A stretch of 64,000 bases of DNA from an uncultured Candidatus Melainabacteria bacterium (GTDB taxonomy: Bacteria > Cyanobacteriota > Vampirovibrionia > Gastranaerophilales > Gastranaerophilaceae): positions 223,910 to 287,909 of the forward strand of contig CAKUZD010000004.1 of NCBI GenBank assembly GCA_934718275.1, given 5' to 3'. Numbering within the stretch: the first letter of the stretch is position 1; every line of letters starts with the position of its first letter. Both the position numbers and the translations under genes were made by a program. Of this stretch, positions 8,511-16,608 are shown piece after piece. Under the pieces are notes generated by a model. The model ran no database searches and had not been told where the DNA came from. It saw nothing but the letters and a program-made list of their open reading frames with translations.

Positions 8511-9394
8511 AAATCTTCCTTTTTCTAATTTATATCGGTCTGCTTAATAAAAAGCTTTAGAAAAAATTTATGAATTATAACAAATTGTTACATTGAACAG
8601 GCTCAAAAAGAAAAAGTCGTCATGTTTCGTGGAGCCGAAATCTCGTATGGTTGGTTAAATGTTTAGAAGATTCTTCGCTTCGCTCAGAATGACGAAGATT
8701 GTCACTCTGAACTTGATTCAGAGTCTATTAATTATTTCTCTCCCTCGGTTAGGGAGAGCTAGAGTGGGTAAACAATCTAGTCCTGTAGGGCGGTGGTATC
8801 TACCCCGCCAATATTGAAATTAATCAGCTGGATTGTTTCGCATTCGCTCACAATGACTGTAACTAAAATGTTCTCGCCCCTTGAGGGAGAGAAGAAATTT
8901 CTTAGCGAATAATGTGAGCTTAGAAATTTCAGAGAGGGGTTTATTTAATGGCATTTTTATAACCTTATCGCTCTATTGCCTTGATTGGTTGTCCTTCGCG
9001 GACGGCGGGAACTTTTTGTGTAAAAAGTTCCACAAAACCATCCACACGCTTCATTCACTAATAACTAGTAAGTTCAATATAAAAACAGTCAAACTCACTT
9101 CGCTCAAACAATGACTGTTTTTGTTGTTTATTTCACTAACAAGTTATTGTTCATTCCGCTATCGTGGCATTGTGGAACCCCTCACCCTGACCTCTTACAG
9201 AAGGGGCGATGGAAAGATTAAAAGTATTGGAAATGTGAAAGAAAGGAACTTATCTGATAAGGTCTTTTCACATTTCACTTCTCACTTTTCACCAAAGTTT
9301 TGTAGTCGGCACTATCCATTTCACTAATATTAAACAATTAATCAACTGTATTGTTTCGAGCAAAGCATTTAGAATAACTGTAACTACTTAATAA
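8511..9394. repeat. Gene-free block of decayed dispersed repeats
   Basis: This 884-bp stretch holds no credible gene. It contains CTCTCCCT-CGGTT-AGGGAGAG (a perfect 8-bp hairpin near 8743), an element at 8885-8945 whose inverted relative is at 34260-34310, the 10-bp hairpin at 9008-9031, CCCCTCACCCTGACC-like sequence near 9178, and paired GATTGTTTCG...CAATGACT-type pieces at about 8668-8870 and 9330-9385. Related pieces lie at 16455-16565 and 20990-21180. It looks like a graveyard of small non-coding repeats. Confidence 0.6.
9008..9031. repeat. Perfect 10-bp hairpin in repeat block
   Basis: GGAACTTTTT (9008-9017) and AAAAAGTTCC (9022-9031) flank a GTGT loop. It sits inside the gene-free repeat block and has no gene ending nearby on either strand that it would obviously terminate. 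Confidence 0.6.
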
Positions 9395-9781
9395 TCACAT
9401 TAGCATGTGATAATACTTCATATAATCTGCCATAATTTGTGAACTTGTTGCATTGGCAACCGTAGCTTTAAGTTCTTGTTGTCTATCTGTATCTGCTGTT
9501 TTTTGAACTTTTTCAGTTTCTTTGTTGTCAGGAGTATTTTGTTGGATTTTTTCCTGTTCTTGCAATTGTTCGGCAATAACTTCCATTTGTGCCTGAATAT
9601 CAAGCATTAAGGCTTTATCTCCTGCATAAGAACCGGTTGACTGAATTCCGTTTTCTTGGAATTTACCTAATATGTCAGACCATTCCTCGTAATTTGTAAT
9701 AGAAGCACCTTGAGCTTGTGCTGCAGCTTGAGCTTTTTTTAATTCGTCTTCTGATTGTATGCCGTCAACTTTTATTGCCAT
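9395..9781 (-). CDS. Small acidic Gln-rich protein, unknown
   Basis: A 128-residue protein counted from the ATG at 9781 (MAIKVDG...), which has GAGG 9 nt upstream; a longer reading from 9823 lacks a ribosome site. It is rich in Gln, Ala and Glu, with a probable coiled coil at about residues 60-110 and a C-terminus ending in YMKYYHMLM. No signal peptide, membrane segment or known domain is visible. It is isolated, with repeat debris downstream and the ribosomal operon divergent upstream. Function unknown. Confidence 0.6.
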   Translation of the reverse strand: MAIKVDGIQSEDELKKAQAAAQAQGASITNYEEWSDILGKFQENGIQSTGSYAGDKALMLDIQAQMEVIAEQLQEQEKIQQNTPDNKETEKVQKTADTDRQQELKATVANATSSQIMADYMKYYHMLM

Positions 9782-10239
9782 AATTAAAACCTCATGATTG
9801 ATTATTTTCTTTGTGATAAGCATTTTTTTGCCAACAGAATATTGAGCCCTGTTGTTCTGTGTGTTGTTAATGGTTTTGTATTAAATAATCTCTCTAGATA
9901 TATTAAGTATATTATTCCCGTAGGATTTCAGAAAATATAAAAGTTGTAATAATTTTTAATATTTAATGCTTGCCTGTTGTGTATTGTTTAATTAAAAATA
10001 AAATAATTAAAAATATTAAGAAAAATTTACAAATACCTGAAAAAGTGTATTTATTAGCTTTTTTGTAGAAACAAGCCTTTATTGATAGTGTGGCGTTTTT
10101 AGAAAAACATTCACGTTTGCTTTTTATGAAATTTAGGCTAAACCATGGCTATACTGCTTGCAAACTAATTTTTAGCAAGTATCATAAATTAAGGTGCATA
10201 ATTGTGCCGTAATGCCGAAATTTGAAAAGGAAATAATAA
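9782..10239. other. Divergent AT-rich intergenic region
   Basis: This 458-bp region separates the 9395 gene from infA. It holds the infA promoter at its right end. The rest is very AT-rich with several TATA-like stretches (for example around 9900 and 10005) that could serve the minus gene, but no single promoter stands out and no ORF is credible. Confidence 0.5.
10158..10185 (+). promoter_or_regulatory. Promoter of the ribosomal protein/rpoA operon
   Basis: TTGCAA (10158-10163), a 16-nt spacer and TATCAT (10180-10185) precede the infA start by about 54 nt. CTTGC and GCAAG inside the element form a short inverted repeat, which could be an operator. Confidence 0.5.
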
Positions 10240-10455
10240 ATGGCAAAAGATGTAATCGAACTAGAAGGTACTATTTTAGAAGCTATGCCGAACGCGATGT
10301 TTCGTGTAAAGCTTGAAAATGACCACGAAATACTTGCTCATATCTCAGGTAAAATTAGAAAGAATTTCATCAGAATTCTTCCGGGAGACAAGGTTAAAGT
10401 TGAAATGACTCCTTATGATTTGAGCAGAGGAAGAATAACATTCAGACTTAAATAA
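10240..10455 (+). CDS. infA: Translation initiation factor IF-1
   Basis: A 71-residue single OB-fold factor that binds the 30S A site during initiation. It is full length with the expected core (EGTILEAMPNAMFRV, LAHISGKIRKNFIRI, GDKVKVEMTPYDLSRGRI). AAGGA precedes the ATG. It is the first gene of the downstream ribosomal cluster; the secY-adk-map genes that usually precede it are not here, since the upstream region is a 458-bp divergent gap. This marks a break in the usual str/spc/alpha arrangement. Confidence 0.97.
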   Translation: MAKDVIELEGTILEAMPNAMFRVKLENDHEILAHISGKIRKNFIRILPGDKVKVEMTPYDLSRGRITFRLK

Positions 10456-10483
10456 CGTACACAAAACCATAAAGGAAAAGACA

Positions 10484-10597
10484 ATGAAAGTAAGATCATC
10501 AGTAAAACCAATGTGCGATAAGTGCAAATGTATTAAAAGAAAAGGCAGAATTGCCGTAATTTGCGAAAATCCTAAGCACAAACAAAGACAAGGTTAA
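10484..10597 (+). CDS. rpmJ: Ribosomal protein L36
   Basis: A 37-residue protein (MKVRSSVKPMCDKCK...HKQRQG). The zinc-ligand set C11, C14, C27 and H32 of the zinc-binding form is intact. AAAGGAAAAG precedes the ATG. It follows infA by 28 nt, the normal bacterial order, and stabilises the 23S rRNA core of the large subunit. Confidence 0.97.
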   Translation: MKVRSSVKPMCDKCKCIKRKGRIAVICENPKHKQRQG

Positions 10598-10902
10598 TTT
10601 TTACGCTTTTCGGGCAAATGATTAATAATTTTTGCTCGAAAAAGTCTGTGTGAGTTTGAGCAAACCGGTATAAGCATTGTTTGTTAAAAGGTAAGCGATA
10701 ATAAAGCAAATTCATACTAAGTAACGCAAAACAATGGAAGCGGATAATTTCGAAAAAATTGAAGTGAATGATTGTATGGCGTAAGTAAAAATTAATTTGA
10801 TTAGTACAAAATGCTGAAGTCACGAGCTTAACAGTGACTGGTGAGGAAGTATTTAAGCCTCATACACAAAAAAATCTAACAACAAGAAAGGAAAATTTAA
10901 AA
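10598..10902 (+). promoter_or_regulatory. Structured leader between rpmJ and rpsM
   Basis: This 305-bp gap is unusual inside a ribosomal operon. At 10606-10644 CTTTTCGGGCAAA pairs with TTTGCTCGAAAAAG in a stem of about 13 bp with one G-U pair. A smaller GTTTG-AG-CAAAC hairpin follows at 10654-10665. It has no T tract. It may be a ribosomal-protein autoregulatory leader or a processing site. No credible ORF is present. Confidence 0.4.
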
Positions 10903-11274
10903 ATGGCAAGACTATTTGGGGTAGATTTACCTCGTAACAAAAGAATGGAAATCGCGTTAACATACATTTACGGGATTGGACCAACAAGAGCTAAAAAAAT
11001 TCTTGAAGCTACTAAAATTTCACCTGATTTAAGAACAGATGACTTAACAGATGAAGATATTAAATTGTTAAGAAACGAATTAGCTAACTATCACATCGAA
11101 GGTGATTTGAGACGTGAAGTTTCATTACATATTAAACGTCTACAAGAAATCGGTTCTTATAGAGGAATGAGACACAAACGTAATCTTCCTTGCCGAGGCC
11201 AGAGAACAAAAACTAACGGAAGAACAAGACGTGGTAAAAAAGGCTTAGCTATCACTAAAAAGAAAACTGCGTAG
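10903..11274 (+). CDS. rpsM: Ribosomal protein S13
   Basis: A 123-residue protein of the 30S head that contacts 16S rRNA and the P-site tRNA. The start at 10903 (MARLFGVDLPRNKR) is chosen over an earlier in-frame ATG because AAAGGAAAA precedes it and the sequence matches the family N-terminus. The C-terminus keeps the basic RGQRTKTNGRTRRGKKG tail of S13. It follows a 305-bp structured gap after rpmJ. Confidence 0.97.
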   Translation: MARLFGVDLPRNKRMEIALTYIYGIGPTRAKKILEATKISPDLRTDDLTDEDIKLLRNELANYHIEGDLRREVSLHIKRLQEIGSYRGMRHKRNLPCRGQRTKTNGRTRRGKKGLAITKKKTA

Positions 11275-11401
11275 TGATACAAGCATTCAGACAATAAGTT
11301 TAATAAGGTAAAATTTACAGTTAGTAATAAGAAAAGATACCTATTGCGTATTGTTGTAAAGACTAAATAACTTAAATAAAAAAACATAAAGGAAAGTAAA
11401 A

Positions 11402-11788
11402 ATGGCAAGACCAGTAAAAACAAAGAAAAAAGAAAAGAAGAACGTATTGCAAGGTGTTGTTCACATTCAATCAACATTCAACAATACAATCGTAACTTCA
11501 ACTGATACACAAGGTAATGCTATTGCTTGGGCAACAGCAGGTGCTACAGGTTTTAAAGGAGCTAGAAAAGGTACTCCGTTTGCAGCTCAGTCAGCTGCTG
11601 AATTGGTAGCAAAAAAATCAATTGACCAAGGTATGAAAAAAGTTGAAGTTCATATCAAGGGACCTGGTTCAGGTAGAGAAACTGCAATCAGAGCAATCCA
11701 AGCTGCAGGTTTGGAAATCACATTAATCAAAGATGTTACTCCAATCCCTCACAACGGTTGCCGTCCACCTAAAAAACGTAGAGTGTAG
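11402..11788 (+). CDS. rpsK: Ribosomal protein S11
   Basis: A 128-residue protein of the 30S platform near the decoding region. Family blocks GVVHIQSTFNNTIV, FKGARKGTPFAAQ, KGPGSGRE and the C-terminal IPHNGCRPPKKRRV are intact. AAAGGAAAG lies just upstream of the ATG. A 127-bp gap separates it from rpsM, longer than usual. Confidence 0.97.
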   Translation: MARPVKTKKKEKKNVLQGVVHIQSTFNNTIVTSTDTQGNAIAWATAGATGFKGARKGTPFAAQSAAELVAKKSIDQGMKKVEVHIKGPGSGRETAIRAIQAAGLEITLIKDVTPIPHNGCRPPKKRRV

Positions 11789-11798
11789 TGGATTTTGA

Positions 11799-11876
11799 CT
11801 GGTTTGCTACGTGTGTATTGACAATCTGAGTATAGAAAATTACTAATACTAGGTGAGTGATACCGAAGCAAACCGG
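11799..11876 (+). promoter_or_regulatory. Promoter and long stem before rpsD
   Basis: TTGACA (11818-11823), 17 nt, TACTAA (11841-11846) form a good internal promoter for rpsD-rpoA. The promoter lies in the loop of a 9-bp stem: CTGGTTTGC (11799-11807) pairs with GCAAACCGG (11868-11876) with one G-U. The downstream arm would be in both the long and the short transcript, but the full stem only in readthrough RNA. Confidence 0.45.
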
Positions 11877-12044
11877 GCGCAAGCAAGCGAGAAACCGATG
11901 AAGCGAATAAATTTTATAAGAATTTATGTGAATGATGAAAGTTTTGGCTTGTAAATAATCCAAGATTACAAAAAATCGCAGGGGCTTGCTTTTTTAAGCC
12001 TAAAAGTAAACCATAGATGCCCTGCAAAAGAAAAGGAGAAAATA

Positions 12045-12647
12045 ATGGCTAGATATACAGGACCTTCTAATAAATTATTTAGAAATAAAAAAGTAAAAGA
12101 TTTGTCAAACAGAAAATTAACTTCTTCTATGAGACAAAATGCTTCAGGTCAACACGGTGCAGTAAGAAAGAAACTTTCTGAATATGCTTTGCACTTGGCA
12201 GAAAAACAAAAAATCAGATTTACATACCTAGTAAGCGAAAAACAATTTGCTAAATATTATGCCGAAGCTGCTAGAAGAAAAGGTGTAACAGGTACTATCT
12301 TGTTACAAATTCTTGAAGCAAGATTAGATAACGTTCTATTCAGAGCAGGTTTGGGGATTACTCGTAAACAAACAAGACAAATTGTTAACCATGGTCATGT
12401 ACTTGTTAACGGTAGTAAAGTTGATATTCCATCATACCTTGTTAAAGCAGGTGATGTAATTACTATCAGAACAAAAAGTAACGCTTTCTTGAAAAATGTT
12501 ACGGAATTAATTGACATGCCTTGTTCAGCAGCTTGGTTAACAGTTGATAAAGAAGCTCAAAAAATCACTTTCGATAGAATTCCTGAAAGAGAAGAATTAG
12601 ACCCAGACTTCAAAGAACAACTTGTAATTGAATACTATTCTAAATAG
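12045..12647 (+). CDS. rpsD: Ribosomal protein S4
   Basis: A 200-residue primary 16S-binding protein of the 30S body. The S4 domain (about residues 90-155, with LEARLDNVLFRAG and RQIVNHGHVLVNG) is intact. The N-terminal zinc-type cysteines found in some S4 proteins are absent, so this is the cysteine-free form. AAAAGGAG precedes the ATG. S4 commonly represses its own operon, and the gap upstream holds a promoter and a stem. Its place between rpsK and rpoA differs from many cyanobacteria, where rpsD is elsewhere. Confidence 0.97.
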   Translation: MARYTGPSNKLFRNKKVKDLSNRKLTSSMRQNASGQHGAVRKKLSEYALHLAEKQKIRFTYLVSEKQFAKYYAEAARRKGVTGTILLQILEARLDNVLFRAGLGITRKQTRQIVNHGHVLVNGSKVDIPSYLVKAGDVITIRTKSNAFLKNVTELIDMPCSAAWLTVDKEAQKITFDRIPEREELDPDFKEQLVIEYYSK

Positions 12648-12735
12648 CGCTGATTAGCTGATATAGCTAAACAAGCAGAACAGTGAAAACTGTTAAAAGC
12701 AAATAGTTAATCGAAAAACTAGGAGATTAAATAAG
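12648..12735 (+). other. Two small hairpins between rpsD and rpoA
   Basis: TTAGCT-gatat-AGCTAA and AACAGT-GAAA-ACTGTT each form a perfect 6-bp stem, the second with a GAAA tetraloop. No T tract follows, so they are more likely RNA-processing or stability elements than terminators. Confidence 0.4.
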
Positions 12736-13704
12736 ATGGAATTAAAAATTAAATGTGTTAATACAACAACAAGTTCTGACGGTTCACAATACGGTAAATT
12801 CGTAATCGAACCGTTGGAAAAAGGTTTTGGTACTACAATCGGTAATTCATTAAGACGAGTACTTTTATCAAGCCTTGAAGGAACTGCTGTTACTTCTGCT
12901 AGAATTGAAGGTATTACTCACGAATACACTGCTATTCCGGGTGTATTGGAAGATGTTATTGATGTAATGCTTAACCTTAAAGGATTGGTTGTAAAAACTG
13001 ATTCCAAAGAACCTCAACATTTAAGAATAGATGTTGATCGCCCGGGTGCAGTGCTTGCAAGTGATATTCAATTACCTGCCGGTGTTAAAGTTGTTAATCC
13101 GGATTGGTTGATTTGTACTGTAGCAGATGGTGGCAGTTTCCATGCTGACGTTATCGTTGAAACAGGCAAAGGATATGTTGCACACGATGTTCCTAGAGAC
13201 TCAAAAGGCGTTTCAATTGACGTTCTTCCTATAGATGCAACGTTTATGCCAATCAAACGTGTTAGCTACAACGTAGAAAGCACTCGTGTAGGCGATTCAA
13301 TTGACTTTGATAAGTTGACTCTTGAAATTTGGTCTAACGGTTCTATTGATGTAACAAATGCATTAAGCCAAGCAGCTAATTTATTGATTGACCACTTTAT
13401 GCAAATTGCGTCAATTACAGGTCAACCTGTAGTAACCCCTTCAATGGCTATTGAAGAAGAAAAAGAAGAAGATTCTAATACTCCGACAATGACTATTGAA
13501 GAATTGGAACTTTCAGTTAGAGCATATAATTGCTTGAAACGTGCAAGCATCAATTCAATGGCTGAATTGTTGAAAAAATCAGAACACGATTTATTAAACA
13601 TTAAAAACTTCGGCAAGAAATCTTCTGACGAAGTAATAGAAAGACTTCATCATTTCGGTTTAGATTTAGCTCCAAATCCTGAAATTGAAGAAGAAGCTCT
13701 ATAA
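12736..13704 (+). CDS. rpoA: RNA polymerase alpha subunit
   Basis: A 322-residue subunit that dimerises to nucleate RNA polymerase assembly. The N-terminal dimerisation domain (residues 1-235) has the FGTTIGNSLRRVLLSSLEG signature. An acidic linker (EEEKEEDSNTP) leads to the C-terminal domain with LELSVRAYNCLKRASINS and the helix-hairpin-helix LLNIKNFGKKS, which contacts UP elements and activators. Length and architecture are normal. AGGAGAT lies upstream of the ATG. Confidence 0.98.
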   Translation: MELKIKCVNTTTSSDGSQYGKFVIEPLEKGFGTTIGNSLRRVLLSSLEGTAVTSARIEGITHEYTAIPGVLEDVIDVMLNLKGLVVKTDSKEPQHLRIDVDRPGAVLASDIQLPAGVKVVNPDWLICTVADGGSFHADVIVETGKGYVAHDVPRDSKGVSIDVLPIDATFMPIKRVSYNVESTRVGDSIDFDKLTLEIWSNGSIDVTNALSQAANLLIDHFMQIASITGQPVVTPSMAIEEEKEEDSNTPTMTIEELELSVRAYNCLKRASINSMAELLKKSEHDLLNIKNFGKKSSDEVIERLHHFGLDLAPNPEIEEEAL

Positions 13705-13762
13705 AACAAATAGAGCAAATAACTCAGTAATTTAACAATAATAAAATATAAAGGACAAAAAA

Positions 13763-14191
13763 ATGAGACACCAAACTAAAAAAAATACGCTCGGAAAGGC
13801 AAAAGATCAAAGAGATGCTTTGTTGCGCTCTTTAGCTACCGAACTTTTTGTTCATGGTGAAATCAAAACAACTATGGCTAGAGCAAAAGCTTTACAACCA
13901 TACGCTGAAGAAATTATCACCCTTGCAAAAAGAGGCGATCTTCACGCTCGCCGTCAAGCAGCTAAATTCATTTTTGACAAAGAAACAGGTAAATTCATGG
14001 ATTTAGCATCAGGCGAAGTTTTTGATGCTCCTCAAGCAGACAAAAAACTTGCTGACGAAACAGTTTTAAGAAAACTTTTCGTAGTTATCGGTAAAAAATA
14101 TTCAGACCGTAAAGGTGGATATACTAGAATTTTTAGATTACCACCTAGACGCGGTGATGCTTCTGAAATGGCTTTAATCCAATTGGTATAA
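13763..14191 (+). CDS. rplQ: Ribosomal protein L17
   Basis: A 142-residue large-subunit protein near the exit tunnel. The N-terminal family block (RDALLRSLATELFVHGEIKTTMARAK) is intact. It is slightly longer than the usual 115-130 residues because of an insert at about residues 75-95 (FDKETGKFMDLASGEVFDAPQ). AAAGGAC precedes the ATG and truA begins 4 nt after the stop. Confidence 0.96.
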   Translation: MRHQTKKNTLGKAKDQRDALLRSLATELFVHGEIKTTMARAKALQPYAEEIITLAKRGDLHARRQAAKFIFDKETGKFMDLASGEVFDAPQADKKLADETVLRKLFVVIGKKYSDRKGGYTRIFRLPPRRGDASEMALIQLV

Positions 14192-14195
14192 GCTA

Positions 14196-14963
14196 ATGCG
14201 TTATGCACTTCAAGTTCAGTATATTGGTAAGAATTATGCCGGAAGTCAAATTCAATTTGAAAAAGGAATAGAAATTCAGACACCAACAATTCAAGGAGAA
14301 CTTGAAAAGGCAATCAGTACATTGATATTCGGTGATACCGAAAATAAAAACCGACAAGTTAAGACAGTCTTTTCCGGAAGAACTGACCGCGGTGTTAATT
14401 CGATTGGGCAAGTAGTTCATTTCGATGTAGATAAATCTATTGTTGCTTCAAAGTTTGTCTATCAATTAAATGAAATTCTTCCAAAGGATATTTCGGTTAG
14501 TAACTTGAGTGAAAAGGATAACAAGTTTCACGCTCAGAAATCTGCCAAATGCAGACATTACAGGTTTGTTTTTGTTAACAGAAAGTGTAAAAATGCATTT
14601 GACGGAGATTTGATGCGTGTAAAGTTTCCGATTGATATTGAAAGAATGCAGAAAGCCTTGAATTACATTAAGGGTGAGCATGATTTTACAAGTTTTAAGA
14701 GTTCCGGAACGCTAAACCCAAGCAAGATTTGTTTTATAGAAGAAGCCGTTTGCCAAAAAGACGGTGACAGAGTTGTTATTGATATTATAGGGAACAGATT
14801 TCTTTATAATATGGTAAGAACTATTGTCGGAACCCTTTTAGAAATAGAAGGGCATAATATGCCGGCAGAGCACATTATGCAAGTATTAAATGCTTGTGAT
14901 AGAAGCAAAGCCGGACAAACAGTCAGTCCTTACGGGTTGACGTTAATGAAAGTAGAATACTAA
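14196..14963 (+). CDS. truA: tRNA pseudouridine synthase A
   Basis: A 255-residue enzyme that converts uridines 38-40 of tRNA anticodon stems to pseudouridine. The catalytic aspartate is in SGRTDRGVNSIGQVVHF (near residue 66), and the family RYRFVFVNRK-like and FLYNMVRTIVGTLLE blocks are present. It begins 4 nt after rplQ with little ribosome site, so it is translationally coupled. The rplQ-truA-rplM-rpsI order is shared with cyanobacteria and many Firmicutes. Confidence 0.95.
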   Translation: MRYALQVQYIGKNYAGSQIQFEKGIEIQTPTIQGELEKAISTLIFGDTENKNRQVKTVFSGRTDRGVNSIGQVVHFDVDKSIVASKFVYQLNEILPKDISVSNLSEKDNKFHAQKSAKCRHYRFVFVNRKCKNAFDGDLMRVKFPIDIERMQKALNYIKGEHDFTSFKSSGTLNPSKICFIEEAVCQKDGDRVVIDIIGNRFLYNMVRTIVGTLLEIEGHNMPAEHIMQVLNACDRSKAGQTVSPYGLTLMKVEY

Positions 14964-15002
14964 TACTCATTATAGAGTACAAAATAAAAAATGGAGACAA
15001 GC

Positions 15003-15440
15003 ATGAAAACATATTCAGCAAAACCTCTAGAAGTTGAAAGAAAATGGTATGTAATTGATGCTGAGGGTGAAATCCTTGGTAGATTGGCAACCAGAGTAGC
15101 TAATATTTTAAGAGGAAAAAATAAACCTGAATACACTCCAAACGTTGATACAGGTGATTTCGTTATCGTAATCAACGCTGAAAAAGTAGTTGTTTCAGGT
15201 AAAAAAGAAACTGATAAAATTTATTACCATCACACAGGTTTCCCTGGTGGATTAAAATCAGCTAGCGTAAAAGAATTACGTGAAAAAGATGCAAGACTTT
15301 TAATTGAAAAAGCTGTTAAAGGTATGCTTCAACACAATACATTGGGTGATACTCAATTTACTAAATTGAAAGTATACAACGGACCTGAACATCCACACGC
15401 AGCTCAAAAACCTATCGTGTTGGAAAAGGAGGCTAAATAG
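15003..15440 (+). CDS. rplM: Ribosomal protein L13
   Basis: A 145-residue early-assembly large-subunit protein. The start at 15003 (MKTYSAKPLEVERKWYVIDA) is preferred over the in-frame ATG at 14991, which itself contains the GGAGA ribosome site 6 nt upstream. Family blocks GRLATRVANILRGK, DFVIVINAEKV and VYNGPEHPHAAQKP are present. It sits 2 nt before rpsI. Confidence 0.96.
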   Translation: MKTYSAKPLEVERKWYVIDAEGEILGRLATRVANILRGKNKPEYTPNVDTGDFVIVINAEKVVVSGKKETDKIYYHHTGFPGGLKSASVKELREKDARLLIEKAVKGMLQHNTLGDTQFTKLKVYNGPEHPHAAQKPIVLEKEAK

Positions 15441-15442
15441 TT

Positions 15443-15838
15443 ATGGCAGATAAAGAAATTATGGCTACAGGCCGCAGAAAAACCTCTATTGCAGTTGTTA
15501 AACTTGTAAAAGGTAAAGGCAGAATTTTTGTTAACGGTAAAACATTGAAAAACTATATCGGTAACAGACCTGCTATTGAAATGTTAGTATACAGACCTTT
15601 AGTTTTGACTGATAATCAAGAAAAATATGATGTAAGAGTTAAAGCTGTAGGCGGCGGAATTGTTGCTCAATGCGGAGCTATTAGACATGGTATTTCAAGA
15701 GCTTTAGTTAAAGCTAATGAAGAATACAAAAATGTATTACGTTTAGAAGGATTGTTAACTCGTGACCCACGTGTTAAAGAACGTAAAAAATACGGTCGTA
15801 AACGTGCAAGAAAACGTTTCCAATTCTCAAAACGTTAA
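15443..15838 (+). CDS. rpsI: Ribosomal protein S9
   Basis: A 131-residue 30S protein whose basic C-terminal tail reaches the P-site tRNA. GRRKTSIAVVKL, the GGGIVAQCGAIRHGISRAL block and the terminal KKYGRKRARKRFQFSKR tail are intact. A strong AAAGGAGG, inside the end of rplM, serves as ribosome site. It is the last gene of the operon and is followed by a terminator. Confidence 0.97.
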   Translation: MADKEIMATGRRKTSIAVVKLVKGKGRIFVNGKTLKNYIGNRPAIEMLVYRPLVLTDNQEKYDVRVKAVGGGIVAQCGAIRHGISRALVKANEEYKNVLRLEGLLTRDPRVKERKKYGRKRARKRFQFSKR

Positions 15839-15872
15839 TCGTATTGCGAATTTCGCAAAAACAATATTCAAG

Positions 15873-15904
15873 AAAAGAACGGCAGAATTGTCGTTCTTTT
15901 TTTA
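15873..15904 (+). terminator. Terminator of the ribosomal operon
   Basis: AAAGAACG pairs with CGTTCTTT around a GCAGAATTGT loop, followed by seven T on the plus strand. Confidence 0.8.
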
Positions 15905-16038
15905 TTAGGTGGTAATTGGTGTTTTTCGTATTTTGTTCGAAAATTATATCCTGTTGAAACAAAGCCCTCAAAATGACTATTTCTGATTGAATATAAACAT
16001 GTTGTTAACTTTTGTAACGAAAAAGATAAGTTGTGAAA

Positions 16039-16067
16039 TTGAAGATTTTTAAAATACTTTATATAAG
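16039..16067 (+). promoter_or_regulatory. Promoter of the 16104 gene
   Basis: TTGAAG (16039-16044), a 17-nt spacer and TATAAG (16062-16067) lie 36 nt before the ATG at 16104. Confidence 0.55.
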
Positions 16068-16103
16068 CAAGAGAGATAAAAAAAGAATATAAGGAGAGAT
16101 GAG

Positions 16104-16430
16104 ATGACTTTTTTAGCATTAGATGCACAGAAAAACTTATTTACATTACAAAAAAGCCAATTACAATTTGAGCAAACTCTTGTAATGAGTAGAGCAAATT
16201 ATATTACTAAGCAAATGAGTTATAGAGCGCAGGAGTTGCAAGATGCAGATATTAATACAGATGATGATCCTACTTACATCCAACTGCAGCAGGAAGAATC
16301 ATATCTTGAAACTCGACAAGATTCTTTAGATTCACAGATTAGTTTGATGGAAAATGAAATTTCCAGTTTAAAGAACCTTGTAAACAGTAATATTAAGTCT
16401 GCTTGTACATTGAACTTAATCGGTGGCTAG
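16104..16430 (+). CDS. Short paralogue of the terminus-conserved family
   Basis: A 108-residue helical protein. Its N-terminus (residues 6-22, with F..L....L.FEQ spacing) and C-terminal coiled coil (LETRQDSLDSQ...ENEISSLKN...NSNIKSA) align with the two ends of the genes at 3742 and 34899, but the variable middle is missing. It therefore looks like the two conserved ends joined directly, comparable in size to small needle or filament subunits. A strong AAGGAGAG precedes the ATG and a consensus-like promoter lies upstream. Function unknown; no signal peptide. Confidence 0.65.
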   Translation: MTFLALDAQKNLFTLQKSQLQFEQTLVMSRANYITKQMSYRAQELQDADINTDDDPTYIQLQQEESYLETRQDSLDSQISLMENEISSLKNLVNSNIKSACTLNLIGG

Positions 16431-16454
16431 TAAATAATGGCAATTGAATATAAT

Positions 16455-16565
16455 GGGATTGCTACAGCTCCACTACGCGTTCCGCTTCGCAACGACAGTT
16501 TTGATTAAATAATTCTAAATTTGTCATTATGAGGAGAACAAAGTTCAACGTAGTAATCGCATCAT
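16455..16565. repeat. Imperfect palindromic intergenic repeat
   Basis: GGGATTGCTAC...CGCTTCGCAACGAC (16455-16496) is roughly the reverse complement of GTCATTATGAGGAG...GTAGTAATCGCATC (16523-16564). This is the shape of the small GATTGC...GCAATGAC palindromic repeats scattered in many bacterial genomes. It is decayed, and lies between the 16104 gene and folD. Confidence 0.5.
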
Positions 16566-16608
16566 ATTGAAAATTAATGAAAGTCGTTTGACAATGACGG
16601 TTGAAAAT

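Noticed and set aside
8881..9327. Two plus-strand ORFs of 68-77 codons in the repeat block
   Set aside because: They consist of repeat sequence, lack ribosome sites and have no coding-like composition.
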